Assembly (NCBI GenBank): GCA_030765055.1
Contig: CM060953.1
Location: 6,951,800 to 7,015,799 of the forward strand
Direction of reading: 5' to 3'
Length of the DNA stretch: 64,000 nucleotides
From: Mantis religiosa
Taxonomy: Eukaryota > Arthropoda > Insecta > Mantodea > Mantidae
Below, piece after piece: positions 44,821-57,148 of the stretch. The translations under genes and the position numbers were made by a program. The first letter of the stretch is position 1; each line of letters opens with the position of its first letter. Below the pieces are notes generated by a model. It did no database searches. It saw nothing but the letters and a program-made list of their open reading frames with translations, and was not told where the DNA came from.

Positions 44821-45591
44821 TCATTAATTAAATGTTTTAGATTTCTCTGTATAAACGTTTTCACAAATGTTTAATTGATTCAAGTGAACTGCTTTCAGTA
44901 GTTGGATTTTATGTTCTATGTTGTAGTTATGATCCCAGAAATGTGCTGCTGCTACAGATTTATCTATTTCTTTTTGCTTGATGTTCCTAAAGTGCTCTTT
45001 TAATCTGGTTACATTTTACGTTTCATCTTTCGAATATATATATATATATCTTATTGCAGACTGAGCAATTAATTCTATTAATGTGAGATTTCTTTACCAG
45101 AGCAATTTTTTGTTTTTTGATGAGGTTTCTGATATTGAATTTGTCTACTGGTACCAGCTGATGTTAAATTTATTGAAAATTTTTTGAATTTTGCAATTTG
45201 TTGTAATTTTTTTTTCCCCTAAAAGCTGTTAAGGTGGTGATCTCATTCAACTGTTTTGTTTGCTGAACATTTATATTTTGTCTACCAACTTTTTCCTGAA
45301 ACCGTTTGTTGCCATTGTTTCTATTATTTTTGTATATTTAGTCATGTATTCCTTATCATTCATCCGAGAATCACATTGAAAGTAGCAGTTTTTAAAAATG
45401 TTAATCTTTATGTTTTATATGAACAAGTACATCATTATAAACTTTTCTGATCACTTTTCAGTTTAGCCTCCATTTCTTTACCTATTCTGCAATTTTTAAA
45501 ACATTCCTATGATAGAACTTCATGCCATTTCATATTCTGGCATGTATTTTCAGGCTTGTAACGATGGAACAAGCTTTCATTGAATAATAAT

Positions 45592-45622
<31 letters not shown>

Positions 45623-45924
45623 CTAGAGGGAGCTTTTTTGTTCCAATGGGTATGAAAGTTTATTGGTTGGTATTGACTGGAAGGCAGGGGGTCAAACTGT
45701 TCATTTCAGTGTTGAACACATAAATGTGCTAACTCATGTATTTTATTTACAATATGTTATGTGCACATTTATCTATAATATAACTTTATATATTAAATAA
45801 CTTACATAGTAAACTCAAGTCACAATGATGTGACTATTTCTAGCTGACTGTTTTAAATGTACAACTTTCTAAATTCATTACCTTCATTTCAAAATTTCTG
45901 AAGAAGGCTTTTTGTCGGAAAAAG
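44821..45924. other. Intergenic with simple repeats
   Basis: AT dinucleotide run near 45034-45048 and an AAT then A21 run at 45584-45619. The latter could be a retroposon tail, but no body was recognised upstream. Confidence 0.35.
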
Positions 45925-46110
45925 TATTTGTAGTCAGTTTATTAACACTTCATCACTTATGTTTTTATATCAAGAGACTCAAATTGAGGCAATATAATAT
46001 AAAAAGGTAAGTGACAAAGTGTTAATAAACCGACTACAAATAGTTTTAACGATTAATTTTGACGTCACTGTTACTAAAATCCTCCAATCACGCATGAGGT
46101 TTTTGGTTAT
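45925..46110. repeat. Repeat J with an internal hairpin
   Basis: GTATTTGTAGTCAGTTTATT...CACTTATGTTTTTATAT at about 45925-45975 is mirrored by AAAAGGTAAGTGACAAAGTG...CCGACTACAAATAG at about 46000-46045. It is followed by GACGTCACTGTTACTAAAAT, which is shared with 42750. Class unknown. Confidence 0.65.
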
Positions 46111-46618
46111 TATTCTTGGGGTCTTTGGTCAATAAATGCAGGATAAACGTCTTGATAACCTAACTTATCTGTCTTACTGACACCTGTCTTGTCTTCAACT
46201 CTATTCTTGTTGTGTTCCATGCAGGAAGTTTGAGGGTGACCTTTAAAATGTTTCCCTAACACTGCGGATTTTTCTGTAGGCATGTTGAAATCTGGGGTAA
46301 ATAACAGCATATTTTTCTTTTTTCACTGAACTCAACTACAGCATACTGTCAAATCTAAACATTGGTATCTGCTATTTTGGAAATACTGCTTAGAAACTTA
46401 GAGTACAATGCTGCAGTCGTTTTTGTTCCTTTATTTTTTAATTTGAATTTTAACATTGGGTTGCTCACAACTTTCAGCAAGACCCTCATAAGAATCCTCT
46501 TGAATGTGACACAGCATTAGTTTTTCCTTTCATGCTAGATCTAATACTAATGGAAGAGGTAAGAAACAATACAACTCTTGTGCAATTATTATATTATTTC
46601 TAAAAAAAATTACATTTA

Positions 46619-49600
46619 TCATAATTTAAATCCAGAGTGTATTGCAACTATACCAAATGATAGATTCTCATATGTTACTTGTCTAAATCCTGCTGCTTGG
46701 ATCATTGACTTGAAGTCTTCCTGTAAAGAAACAAACAGAGATTAGCTTGAAGAATGAATTAATGTATAGTAATTAGAAAAATGAGTGCATAGATAGCTTA
46801 AACTTGTTACTTTCACTCCAAATACACTACTGTTTGTGAAAATTGCAACACCAACAAGGAAACGCATGAATTCAATGAATTTAATACTACAGGTTACGTG
46901 CATGACAATTAGCAAATGATTCACTTTTCAAATCTGTGTATGACCTTTGAGCCCTAATATTTTGTGTGGCCTCCACGAGCTGCAATTAGAGCCTCTATAC
47001 AACCTGACACTAAATCAGAAAGGTTCTGAATATGTTCCCGAAGGATTTCCCTCTATGCAGTTTGTATTCAAGCCCACAACTCTGTGACACCAGTTACAGG
47101 AGGACCATGACACACCAGGTGCCAACCAACCAACCATGTCCCAGACATGTCAGGCAAACGTGCAGGCCAAGGAAGCAATGCTAGCCAATGCTCCTCGAAG
47201 AAGGCTTGTACATTCCTCGCAATGTGTGGCCAGGCATTGTCCTGTTGAAATATGTCCTGAGGAGATGTCCGAAGCAGGGGGAGTACTGGTTGCCCTCAAT
47301 TCGTAGGATATTTGCATAGCAAGTCAGTTGTTTCTTACAAAGTCACACAGTTTGGAATTTTAAGACCAGCATATATTCATCAGTTTTAAATATCTGACTT
47401 ACAATGTAATGGTAATGAAACAATCTTTACCTTTATTAACAGAGAGAACTTTCATTAACACTTAAAGCTTTCATGGCGAGTGTTATTGATTAAAGCTTCA
47501 CGGGTCATCAACCATGTCAGACTAATTAAATTCAAGCTTTCAATCATTCTAAGCTCCATAGCCTTCAGGAACTGAATGAAGATGATCGTTAAAGATCATC
47601 TTCGAAGATCATTGAAGATGATGATGCATATTTTCTGTTATTGGTCTGGCTGGTTCACAGGAAGGATGAACTCATGTTGTTTAAAAGTTTTCTGCGCAGT
47701 CCGTCACCTGGATAGGGATTCTCCCATCTTGTGTTTTCTGTGCAGTCCTTCATCTGGTTGGCATTTTTATTGCAAGCATATTTTATTGCTGGAGCCCAAG
47801 CTGTACACAACTCAATTTTACCGATGGAGTTTATCTCAATGGCTTGTTTGATAAGTCTATCAAAATGCTTCTCTGAATGTCCCAAACAGAGCACTTCTTC
47901 TACTTTAGAGGTGGATTACAGAAATTAAATGTTAAAAGTAATTATTAAAAATGTCTAATAGGCGATATGCAGTAACAATTATGCCAAAAATATCTTCAAA
48001 CTGTTTAATAGAGTTTGATGTTTACAGAGACCATTCTTGTCTTTTATTTGAAAATTTGCATCAATGAACTAATAGATTTATTAAGTCATTAACTGTCTGC
48101 CCCAGACTCTCCACTGGAATGCTAGTGGAGGAGGTTTCCAGAAACTAGTCTTTAATAAATATGACTAAGTAGAGGAAAAGATGTTTCAATAATTTGTTGA
48201 CTCATCCTAACTTTAGGATTAGGCTTTAGTAACTAGGGATTCGGCACTGAAAGCTGTGGTTTACTGTACCTAAGCCCTAAGTGGGGAGAAAGGATGATGT
48301 GAGAGGAGACAGAGAGCCACTTGCCGACACTTATACCCTGAAACAGGCCACCAGATGAGACATGATGTGAAATAATAATGGAGATGAGATGGAGGGACAG
48401 GAAATTCGGGGAATGTAATTAACCTAACCAGCATTTGCCTGGCGACCTGAGAAAGCCCCTGAAAAAACCCATGGGTGAGGTAGGTCAGCCACAGGAAACA
48501 AACCCAGGTCTCCCGAATGCGGAACACGGAAGAAACCTCCTGAGCCATCCTGCTCGGTTATCTCGACTTTAATCACTTTGAATATTTAAGTGCAGAAAGC
48601 AATGGTTCCTGATCATACCAGCATCATTCTTTGTTGTTGTTGGATGAACCTCTGCATAAGCAATGACTGATGTAATTTAAACATTTAAAAATATTGTAAA
48701 AACTATTTATAGTTGGTTTATTGACACTCGTCACTTATTTTTTTTTTATATTATCGAGGGACTAGTTTCAAAGGTCATTGCCTCCATTTTCAACCTCTCT
48801 CCAACTGGTATCTGTTGTCTGCTCTCCTCTCTCTCATAGTGGAAGTATGATCTAATAGCTTATTTGACAAAGAAGTTCTGATTCGATGTGAGATAAAAAA
48901 ATTTTTTTGAATGCATATTCTTTAGTGAAATCCATGTGCAGCAATCCTCAAACACATGTCACATAGGAAAGTTAGGCTGGTTCCAGTCTTCAGAAATCAT
49001 CGCTGGGGTCTAGAATAATCTTTCATCTATATCTTCAGCTTTTTCAGATCTCTCTTTTATGTGTGCTGGGGTGCGTGGCAGGTTGTAAAAGGACATTTCT
49101 GTCAAACTGAAAAATAAAATGCCATGGCTGGGATTTGAACCACGGATCTCCTGGTTTTCGTCCAGTTGCTCTTACCCATTGAGCTAACATGGCCAACGTG
49201 CCGTCCTGACAATAAATTCTCCAACTAAGTGATATATTTCCCCAGTAAACCACTAGGGGCTCTCATATTCAAGATACACTGTTTGTGGCGACTTACTATC
49301 GTTAAGTACTTGAGTCCTAGGCTTCATCATTAAACTCTTAATATTTAATTTAATTGGTGGAAATTAATCATTCCTTTACACTAGCCGTGTATAGGCTAAG
49401 GTTTTGGATACAGTCAAAATGAAAAATCCAATGTCATGGCTGGGATTTGAATCTTGAATCTCCTGGTTTTCATCCAATCGTTCTTACCCATTGAGCTACC
49501 ATGGCCAACATGCCGTCCTGACATTAAATTCTCCAACTAAGGATGATAAAATTAATCATGCTTAAGTCACTCCCACCTATATAATTTTTGGGCGCTCCAC

Positions 49601-49938
49601 TAAGTGCCACTCTAATTGTACACTGACGCAGTTACAAGTCAAACGTCAGATGTCATCTCGACTGGACAGGCCCAGAAACTATGTTCTACTGGATCATGTA
49701 ATTAAGCAAATATGGAGTTAAGTTTGATAATTTTACTTTACTTGTGCACTTTTCTAATAATAATGAGATGGAACAAAGTTGCAGAAAATTGCTGAAATAT
49801 TAAGAAAAAGAAAGAGAGGTACAAACCTGATTTGGAAATCGACGTATACTTTCTACAAGGTACTGATATGAATGCCACTGGCCAGCAATTATTTGTCCCA
49901 TTACAGGAATCACCTGGAATGAATACTGATCATACAAC
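46619..49938 (-). CDS. COQ5: COQ5, 2-methoxy-6-polyprenyl-1,4-benzoquinol methylase, last two coding exons, partial
   Basis: Two minus-strand exons. Exon 49938-49827 (112 nt) encodes LYDQYSFQVIPVMGQIIAGQ then WHSYQYLVESIRRFPNQ. Terminal exon 46720-46619 encodes EDFKSMIQAAGFRQVTYENL then SFGIVAIHSGFKL and TGA. Acceptors (TTATTTCAG and TTCTTTACAG) and the donor (GTTTGT) are in place; the 3106 bp intron joins them in phase 0. The family's C-terminus ends in SGFKL or a close variant. COQ5 is a SAM-dependent C-methyltransferase of ubiquinone synthesis on the matrix side of the inner mitochondrial membrane. The Rossmann-fold SAM-binding exons are upstream and were not found before the right edge, so the preceding intron may exceed 14 kb. 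The gene converges on DYNLL. A candidate poly(A) signal is the complement of TTTATT at 46430-46435. Confidence 0.94.
46820..47290 (-). pseudogene. Tc1/mariner-type transposase remnant in the COQ5 intron
   Basis: The minus strand around 47245-47130 encodes DNAWPHIARNVQAFFEEHWL then ALLPWPARLPDMS. This is the second catalytic Asp region (xDNAxPH) and the run up to the third acidic residue of Tc1-like transposases (LPWPAxSPDxSPIE in intact members). The third acidic residue is lost and the tail is broken by stops, ending near 46940. A terminal-repeat-like AATTGCAACACCAACAAGG lies at 46838-46856. Confidence 0.75.
47291..48235. other. COQ5 intron, nothing recognised
   Basis: A small palindromic run (AAGATGATCGTTAAAGATCA) lies at 47577-47605. 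No further repeat was recognised. Confidence 0.35.
48236..48560 (-). mobile_element. SINE B copy in the COQ5 intron
   Basis: GGATTCGGCACTGAAAGCTG, TAAGTGGGGAGAAAGG, CCCATGGGTGAGGTAGGTCA and the head complement GAGCCATCCTGCTCGG. The orientation is the same as COQ5. Confidence 0.82.
48690..48880 (-). repeat. Repeat J copy in the COQ5 intron
   Basis: TTATCGAGGGACTAGTTTCA, CAACCTCTCTCCAACTGGTA and GTATCTGTTGTCTGCTC are the reverse complement of 41985-42110. The start (GGTTTATTGACACTCGTCAC) matches the hairpin arm at 45935. Confidence 0.68.
49085..49310 (-). mobile_element. Repeat D, best copy, tRNA-like head
   Basis: Minus strand: GCCATGTTAGCTCAATGGGT (A-box-like), AAGAGCAACTGGACG, CCAGGAGATCCGTGGTTCAA (B-box region), and a 3' end GCCATGGCATTTTATTTTTC. 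The A and B boxes are 45 bases apart, as in a tRNA. It lies in the COQ5 intron. Confidence 0.75.
49410..49540 (-). mobile_element. Repeat D copy
   Basis: Minus strand: GGCCATGGTAGCTCAATGGG, AAACCAGGAGATTCAAGATT and AAATCCCAGCCATGACATTG. It lies 100 bp from the previous copy, in the same orientation. Confidence 0.72.
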
Positions 49939-50092
49939 CTGAAATAAAAACAACCAGGAATTATGAGAAGTTTATTTGTTGTCTCAAAGTTACAGGCTAA
50001 AACTAAACGTGGATGAAACATGGACTCTTTCTACATGCCAGGGGCGTAAGAGTAACATAAACAATGGATGAACTGTGTCCCTTTCTTACTTT

Positions 50093-51553
50093 CTCTATTT
50101 ATATTTCGAGCGTTGGCAACCCCGAATGTTGTAGGTGCCATTTGACTTTGTTAACCATAATCTACTTCAGACATGTTGTCAATAGAGCGTCATTTGTTTT
50201 GTTTACATTAACTTGAAAATTGTGTCTCAAAAACATGGAATTAGCACGTGAAAATGTTCTTGGAATAATTTATTACGAATTTTGACGTGGATTATGAACA
50301 CAAGAATGCATCGATCAACTAACTTCCACGTTTGACGATGAAGCTCCAAACTTCGCCACTATGAAACGCTGGTATAACGAATTTAATCGTGGCCGCCGTT
50401 CGCTCAATAATGAGGATCATGAAGGTCGTCCAAAATCAGTTGTGTCACGAAACATTGATTCGATGCAAAAACTAATAATACAGGAACGTCATTTTTTTTT
50501 TTTAAATTTACGTCTTCCAACGTTAAGTCGTATCGGACGATGAATGAATTGGGTGAAATGATTCTCAAATGAACCTGGGGTCCATAGAGCTTAGAGTTAC
50601 CCGACATTCGTCTTTCAGGATAAGGGAAAACCCTGGAAAAACCTTATCCGTGTAACTCATCCTGACCGAGATTCGAACTCGGGACCTCTTGAACGTGAGG
50701 CAGACATACTACCACCACGCTACCGAGGCGGGGAAGATCGTCATGCGACATATGAGACTGAGGCAACCCTAGGCATTAGCTCCATCAGCATATATAAAAT
50801 ATTGTTTGATTATTTAGCCGTGAAAAAGTTTTGCTCTCATTGAATTCCACATAATTTGACATAATCTCGAAAAGATTCTCGTGTCGATTGGTGTACAAAA
50901 ATGCTCAAGAAAAACAATGGCGGTGTCTCAAAAGACGTATATAAGATTGTAACAGGTGACGAATCATGAACAGCAGTCAACTGTATGGATGGTTAAAGGT
51001 GAAACAAATCCAACAAAAGTAAAGTTCGCACTCAAAGCACTTCCAAGCAAATGGTTGCCTGTTTTTTCAGAAAAACTGGCCATGTGGCAACAGTGCCTTT
51101 AGAGGAACGGAAAACGGTCAATGCCGAATGGTACACAACCATTTGTTTGTCGAAAGTCTTCGGTGAAGTAAGGAAAACCAACAAGAAGCGTAGGATCGTT
51201 CTTTATCAAGACAGTGCGACCGCACACACAACAGAGTATTTGAAGGCTCAAAAAATACAATTGATGGGTCATCCGCCATACAGTCTTGATTTGGCACACA
51301 ATGACTTTTTTGTTCCCGAAAATCACGAATAAACTGCGTGGACAACTATTTTCGTCGGCAGAAGAAGCCGTTGATGCCTTCAAAAACCATGTTTTGAAGG
51401 TATCTCAAAAAGACTGGAATAAATGCTTTGGTAAAAGGTTCAAATGGATGCAAAAGTGTATTGATCATAAAGAAGAATATTTTGAAAAACAATAAAGCAG
51501 TTTTCAATCAGGAATTACTTTCTTTTAATTATAAGGCTCAAAATATAAATAGC
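50093..51553 (+). pseudogene. mariner-like transposon, transposase dead, interrupted by SINE A
   Basis: The reading frame starts near 50235 and carries the paired-type HTH region MKRWYNEFNRGRRSLN and EDHEGRPKSVV, then SINE A at 50492-50733. It continues with a GDES motif whose following codon is now TGA (about 50962-50970), QDSATAHTTEYL with the second Asp, MGHPPYSLDLAHNDFF with the third Asp, and a C-terminus WMQKCIDHKEEYFEKQ at 51445-51492. The second and third Asp are 30 residues apart rather than 34, so a few codons are lost. A frame break follows NDFF. Probable inverted ends CTATTTATATTTCGAGC (near 50095) and its complement near 51550 bound the element. Confidence 0.85.
50492..50733 (-). 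mobile_element. SINE A inserted in the mariner
   Basis: A complete minus-strand copy from the T run to CCGAGGCGGGG. Its flanks GAACGTCAT (ending at the T run) and GATCGTCAT (50736-50744) differ by one base and are the likely target duplication. It splits the transposase between QERH and the next segment. Confidence 0.88.
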
Positions 51554-52089
51554 GCCACGTATCACATCCTAGGTACACAAGGCACTACATTACACTTGAA
51601 GGTTTGATATTCAGCTTTCATTGCAAGCTCATGTTTGTGCACGTGAACAATACAACGTGATGAACTAAGTTTAGTTTTCAACATCTTTCAAAGATGTGAA
51701 TTGATTTCGAAAAAATATACCCCCCCCCCCCCCCAACCAACTATCCTTTACATATAAAATATTATGAACATTCTGATTTCATCAAAAGTGGTTGTAACAT
51801 TTTGGTTATATTACCATGTGCTTACGATTTTTGCAAAACAAATAAAATGTATGTTTTGAATTTTGTATGAACAGGCTTACTCTGAATAACTTTTGTATAA
51901 AGAAAGCCTTAACATAAGAAGCATAGATTTGATTAAAGCATACAATTTATACCAAAACTTTCTCAGCATTAAATGTTTGGGATATTCTTTGACGTTGCTC
52001 TGCATTTTAAAGTATTCCGGTGCTAAGTTGCCTTTTTTTGTGGCCATGCAAAGAGAATATAATTTACCTTAGCATCTACAAATAAATGT
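51554..52089. other. Intergenic, C tract
   Basis: Holds a C14 run at about 51721-51734. Nothing else was recognised. Confidence 0.3.
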
Positions 52090-52315
52090 ATGTAGCGTAT
52101 ATGGTAATGTGTCTCCACCACGTTAAAAAGTCCCGAGTTCGAATCTCGGTCAGGGTGAGTTATCTGAATAAGGCTTTTCTTCCCGGGGGTTTCCCTTATC
52201 CTGAAAGATTAATGCCGGGAAACTCTAAGCTCTATGAACCCTGGAATCATTTAAACATCATTTCATTCATCGTTTGATATGACCTACGCAAGAGCAACGT
52301 TAAACGAAAAATAAA
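52090..52315 (+). mobile_element. SINE A copy, diverged head
   Basis: TGTAGCGTATATGGTAATGT, AGTTCGAATCTCGGTCAGGG, TTATCCTGAAAGATTAATGC and CGTTTGATATGACC. It ends in an A-rich AACGAAAAATAAATATG. Confidence 0.82.
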
Positions 52316-53169
52316 TATGTGACGAAAGTTCATTTTGATTAACACCTTTATAAGAATAACCTGTAGAGTTGCGAGAGCGTAAAACGGGTTCATTTAATTT
52401 TTTGTGTTATTATTGTTTAAGGTATCAAAGGGACATTTTGGAGTTAGAAATCTTAATGCGCTGATCACCAAATATCAAATAATAGGGAATAGTACAATTG
52501 TGTGGAAACTGGAACGCTGTGCAAAAATACGTTGTTGGGAGAGTTTGCCATCTCTCACTTTTTGTCATGTGTCGCAGTTTGATCAGACAGGTCGGTAAAG
52601 TCCAATCAGAAGGTGGTTGGCAGGTAGCTAACGCTCGCTGCTCTATTGAAGTCGCGGTTGCCATAGTAACTATATACTGCTATTTTTGGCGATGGGATTA
52701 AGGGAAAGGAGCGGCCGACCTTCCATTTAAAACATCATCGGGCTGACCTATCCTTAAAAGCGTAAACATAAACCATTAATGAAATTATAGCTTGCAAAAT
52801 TAATCAATAACGCCAAAGACCAGCTGCTCTAACAGCGGAATAAATCAATACTCCAGCGGACCGAGGTTTTCTATATAAATACGTGGTAACGTGGGAGAAT
52901 ATTCAATTCTCAGCACGAGATGGTATCACCCGGTGCCAGTGACTGACTTGTTTCGGCAAAATACGTTCCTTGACATATTCATAGGAAACATGCACATAAA
53001 CCTCAGCGTATCTGCTAAGTGGTTAAGAAAAAAGCTGAGAACCAAAGACCCATTGGTTTGACATGCACCTACACAATGTACATTGTCATTGCTTTCTTTC
53101 TAGAAAATACATTCAGTCGTCTTGATTCAAATATTTAAAACTGATTGAAACTTGGGAGATATAATGCAG
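52316..53169. other. Intergenic, nothing firm
   Basis: A weak tRNA-like segment at 52880-52950 (GTGGTAACGTGGGAGAATAT, TCAATTCTCAGC) may relate to the fragment at 24640. Otherwise nothing was recognised. Confidence 0.3.
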
Positions 53170-53345
53170 CGCATGGCTTCCAGGAAGAGAAGCAAAGCCG
53201 GTTATCCCGTGCAAGATTTAGGCAAGTCGAAGAACCACAAACCTGATAAAGTGGGCCTCAGAGCAAATTTAAGCTTTCTTTTCATTGCACATATAGAATG
53301 GGAAGCTGAGAACCATAAGTTACAAAGCGTCCATAAATAAAAAAG
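53170..53345 (+). repeat. Repeat G copy with intact junction
   Basis: GAAGAGAAGCAAAGCCGGTT, GATAAAGTGGGCCTCAGAGC, GGGAAGCTGAGAACCATAAG and AGCGTCCATAAATAA. It provides the uninterrupted form of the site occupied by the MITE at 14002-14622. Confidence 0.75.
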
Positions 53346-55613
53346 TCAATGATTACGATGATGCCTAATTCAACAATGAGAATAGTTATTTATGGGACTT
53401 GCGAGGTAACTTGATGTTTATTGGCAAGTGCAAAAATTTAACGCCCGAGGGTTTAAACTTCAAGAACGTGATAAACATCAAACCTCCCTACGTAATTTTG
53501 TCCGTTACCGAAGAAAAAATGAAAGAATATCAATAAAATACATTTCTGTAAATTGTAGATGTCAAATGTTTGTTGTTTTCCAGATAACTAAAAATTGAAC
53601 ATCGGATTAAGCCATCTGCGAGGTAATCGATAGTCAAAGAGATTATAATATAATGTCTTTGACTCTATATTAGAGTAGGCGTTCCTGAAGAATAATGTGT
53701 TTTTGTCTCGCACATTTTAACTTTATTCTTCTGTTTGACCTGCTATATTGACTCTGGTAGAGATTGTTCATGTCTAACAGTCAAAGGCCTATTTTTCAGA
53801 AACAAAAGTATCGCGTAATTATGTGTTTTTCCTTATGGTGGCGGGTAAATGAAATTATGCCTGTTGTTATTAGAAACAAATGAATATTTGAGGTTATAAT
53901 GAAACTTAATGTACACTTACCAATTTTAACACACGACTCTGCAATAAGAGGTAATAAAATTAATTTTAATAAAATTAAAAAAAAAACTTTCAGAAACTTG
54001 AAACAAGCAATTTCATTGATTAATAGATATACAAAAGAAATTATTCCCTATTTTGAATTCCCCCTCTTGCTTATATTTTTTCTATAGTAATTTAATTCAG
54101 TATTCTTTAACCTCAAATTACCGAACTATCAACATTCTGATATCTTCATATTGCACACTAAACATCAGTTCATTTAAGTTGTAAAGGATCTTTCTTAGGC
54201 CGATAATAACAATCTTGTACTGTGAATGCTATTTTTCTTGACCGGATCACGTTTAATGCTACTTATTTGACATCGACCAACAACACTGGATATCAACTAA
54301 AAGAGTGCTGAACACTCATTACCGAGTCGTGATAGTAAATGTGTTTCAATCAATACATGTTCCAATAAGGGCAATTTCAAATTAATTTATGTTCTTGTAA
54401 AAACTCTCTTAAAGCGAAATTCAGGAAATAGAAATGTGATTATTAAGCGCTGTTTTGTAGAAGAGGAAGTTTCCTTACAGATACGATAGGAAAATACAGC
54501 AGACTTAAGTGATTGCAAAATATTTTAAGAGTTGGGCGCTATGTGATGCGTTTGATATTCAATTTATGTACCACCCACCAAAGATTTCACTATTGATAAA
54601 GTGTGAACACAATTCAAACCAGTAACAATTTTGTAAATGGTTAATCCATTTTTATTTGACATAAATTGCACCATTCGACGAGATCTACACCCGATATATA
54701 GCAGGTAACATTTTGTCCACCTCTCACGGTTTATAATTTATAAAACATTCATTTAAAATGAAATGTACTTCACATCCTATACCTAAAATTTAATTGGGTA
54801 AACCTACAGTGAAATCTTGATACAGAATTTTTCGCTGGAATACAATATACGTTTTACTTAATATAGGTAAACATCTAATTGTTGCTGTTTGATGTTAGGT
54901 TATTTTAACATTAAGTAATTTCTTATTGCCACTGGTTGGTGTTCCATGACAGATTGATTTAGTATCTAACAGTCGGCGCAATACTGATTTAAATTTTAAT
55001 CTATACAAGAAAATAATTACCTACTGTTTGTGGGATAGTTGTTTCATCAAATAACCTGTCCGGAGGTGGATTTTGGGATGCATACCGAGAATCTAGAGAA
55101 CTCCGTCTCCTGGCCTTGGCTTACACAGCATTGCGGCAGAGATACCTACAATGTCGACTAACTTAACTATAAAATGTTTAACTTGAATTTTCTTGGAATA
55201 TCCTCAAAACTGGTCTTCATTATGGATGCCTTTTGTATAACTTGTAAACCATAAGAGATAGACGTAATGTTATTACACAACTTATATAGATCTTGTTAAA
55301 ACACACAATTATGTAAAAATGCACCTTTTTGTGGAGTGAATCCTTTCCGAAATGTTCCTTGTTATGCGTCTGATTTTTCCAATATTTATAATTTTATCAA
55401 GTCGGAAGTAGTTATTCATTTTTTATCTCTTAGTCATGCATAGAGAACGGAATTTCAAAGACATCGCATAACGACCAGCTGTTTAAAACATTTCTATCAC
55501 TTAGAGTCTACTGTACTCCATTATACCTAATATTAAGATAAACTTCTCGATTAACAGGTAGATAGAGACAAATACCTTTTTGTAACTTGAATGGTTTGTA
55601 CATGAGTAAAGAA
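53346..55613. other. Intergenic or COQ5 intron, nothing recognised
   Basis: A 2.3 kb AT-rich stretch without recognised repeats. A GC-richer 90 bp segment at 55060-55150 looked exon-like but matched no family. Confidence 0.3.
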
Positions 55614-56570
55614 GCCCGCCTATGTGGCGTGGTAGTAGCGTGTCCACCTCACGTTCAAGAGATCCCGAGATCGAATCTCGATCAGAGTTATCAGGGTAAG
55701 GTTTTTCCTGGGTTTCCCTTATCCTGAAAGATGCATTTTAGGTAACTCTAAGCTCTATGTACCCTGTACTCATTTGAACATCATTTCATTCATCGTCCGA
55801 TATGACTTAACGTTGGAGGTTTTCTCTTATCCTGAAAGATGAATGTCTGGTAACTCTAAGCTCTATGTACCCTGTACTCATTTGAACATCATTTCATTCA
55901 TCGTCCGATATAACTGAACGTTGGAGGTTTTCTCTTATCCTGAAAGATGAATGTCTGGTAACTCTAAGCTCTATGTACTCTGTACTCATTTGAACATCAT
56001 TTCATTTATCGTCCGATATGACTTAACGTTGGAGGTTTTCTCTTATCCTGAAAGATGAATGTCTGGTAACTCTAAGCTCTATGTACTCTGTACTCATTTG
56101 AGCATCATTTCATTCATCGTCCGATATGACTTAACGTTGAAGGTTTTCTCTTATCCTGAAAGATGAATGTCTGGTAACTCTAAGCTCTATGTACCCTGTA
56201 CTTATTTCATCATTTCATTCATCGTCGATATGACTTAACGTTGGAGATTTTCTCTTATCCTGAAAGATGAATGACTGATAACTCTAAGCTCTATGTACCC
56301 TGTACTCATTTGAGCATGATTTCATTCATCGTCCGATATGACTTAACGATGGATGTTATCCCTTATCCTGAAAGATGAATGTCTGGTAACTCTAAGCTCT
56401 ATGTGCCCTGTGCTCATTTGAGCATCATTTCATTCATCGTCCGATATGACTTAACGTTGGAGGTTTCCTCTTATTCTGAGAGATGAATATCTGGTAACTC
56501 TAAGCTCTATGTACCCTGTACTCATTTGAACATCATTTCATTCATCGTCCGATATGACCTGACGGAGGAC
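55614..56570 (+). mobile_element. SINE A with head plus a nine-unit 108 bp tail array
   Basis: The head GCCCGCCTATGTGGCGTGGT and a B-box-like GAGATCGAATCTCGATC are followed by the normal body, and then the 108 bp 3' unit repeats about nine times. Clear unit starts are at 55818, 55926, 56034 and 56142; later units are shortened by small deletions. It shows directly that the array is attached to a SINE head. Confidence 0.9.
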
Positions 56571-57108
56571 GTAAAGTGAATGCGGGGAAAGTAGCCTAAA
56601 GGAAGCCACGTGAGCATATAGTCAAGTTTTTTTTTTTTTTAATAACCAACCATGTTTTTAGCACCAATGAAAATTCACAACACTTGCCCTTCTATTTTCG
56701 ACAGTACGAGTGACAGAGTCAGCGTCTGAATTGCAGTGCGATGTTGCTAATATGCGCAATATGTATTCACGTGATATAAGACGTTAATACATTGTAAAAC
56801 TACCCATGGTTGTCAACCACGTGTAATTTTTAACCATACTTATGAAAACAACTAATAACAATAGGCGTATGGAATACTATAAAAAAGTAAAATGAGAGAC
56901 GAGAAGTCGTTCTGTATTTCAACTCTCATAACTCTATGAAAAGCTGAGAAAATTTCAGATTAGTGTCAAAACAAATGACCATAGAAAACTGTATAGAAAT
57001 TGTGGTTCACCTCCAGTTTTTAATTTTAACAGGCTAAACATATTGGTGGGGAAGAAAGATCAAATCCAGAAAATAAACATTTCTCCTACAAACTGCAACT
57101 CTGTTTCA

Positions 57109-57148
<40 letters not shown>

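Noticed and set aside
47577..47620. Small palindrome AAGATGATC...GATCATCTT
   Set aside because: It is embedded in a simple GATGATCTT-like low-complexity run, so pairing is expected by composition.
55057..55185. Possible exon on the plus strand (FWDAYRESRELRLLALAYTA) or a missing COQ5 exon on the minus strand
   Set aside because: Neither translation matches COQ5 or any family I know, and splice sites are weak.
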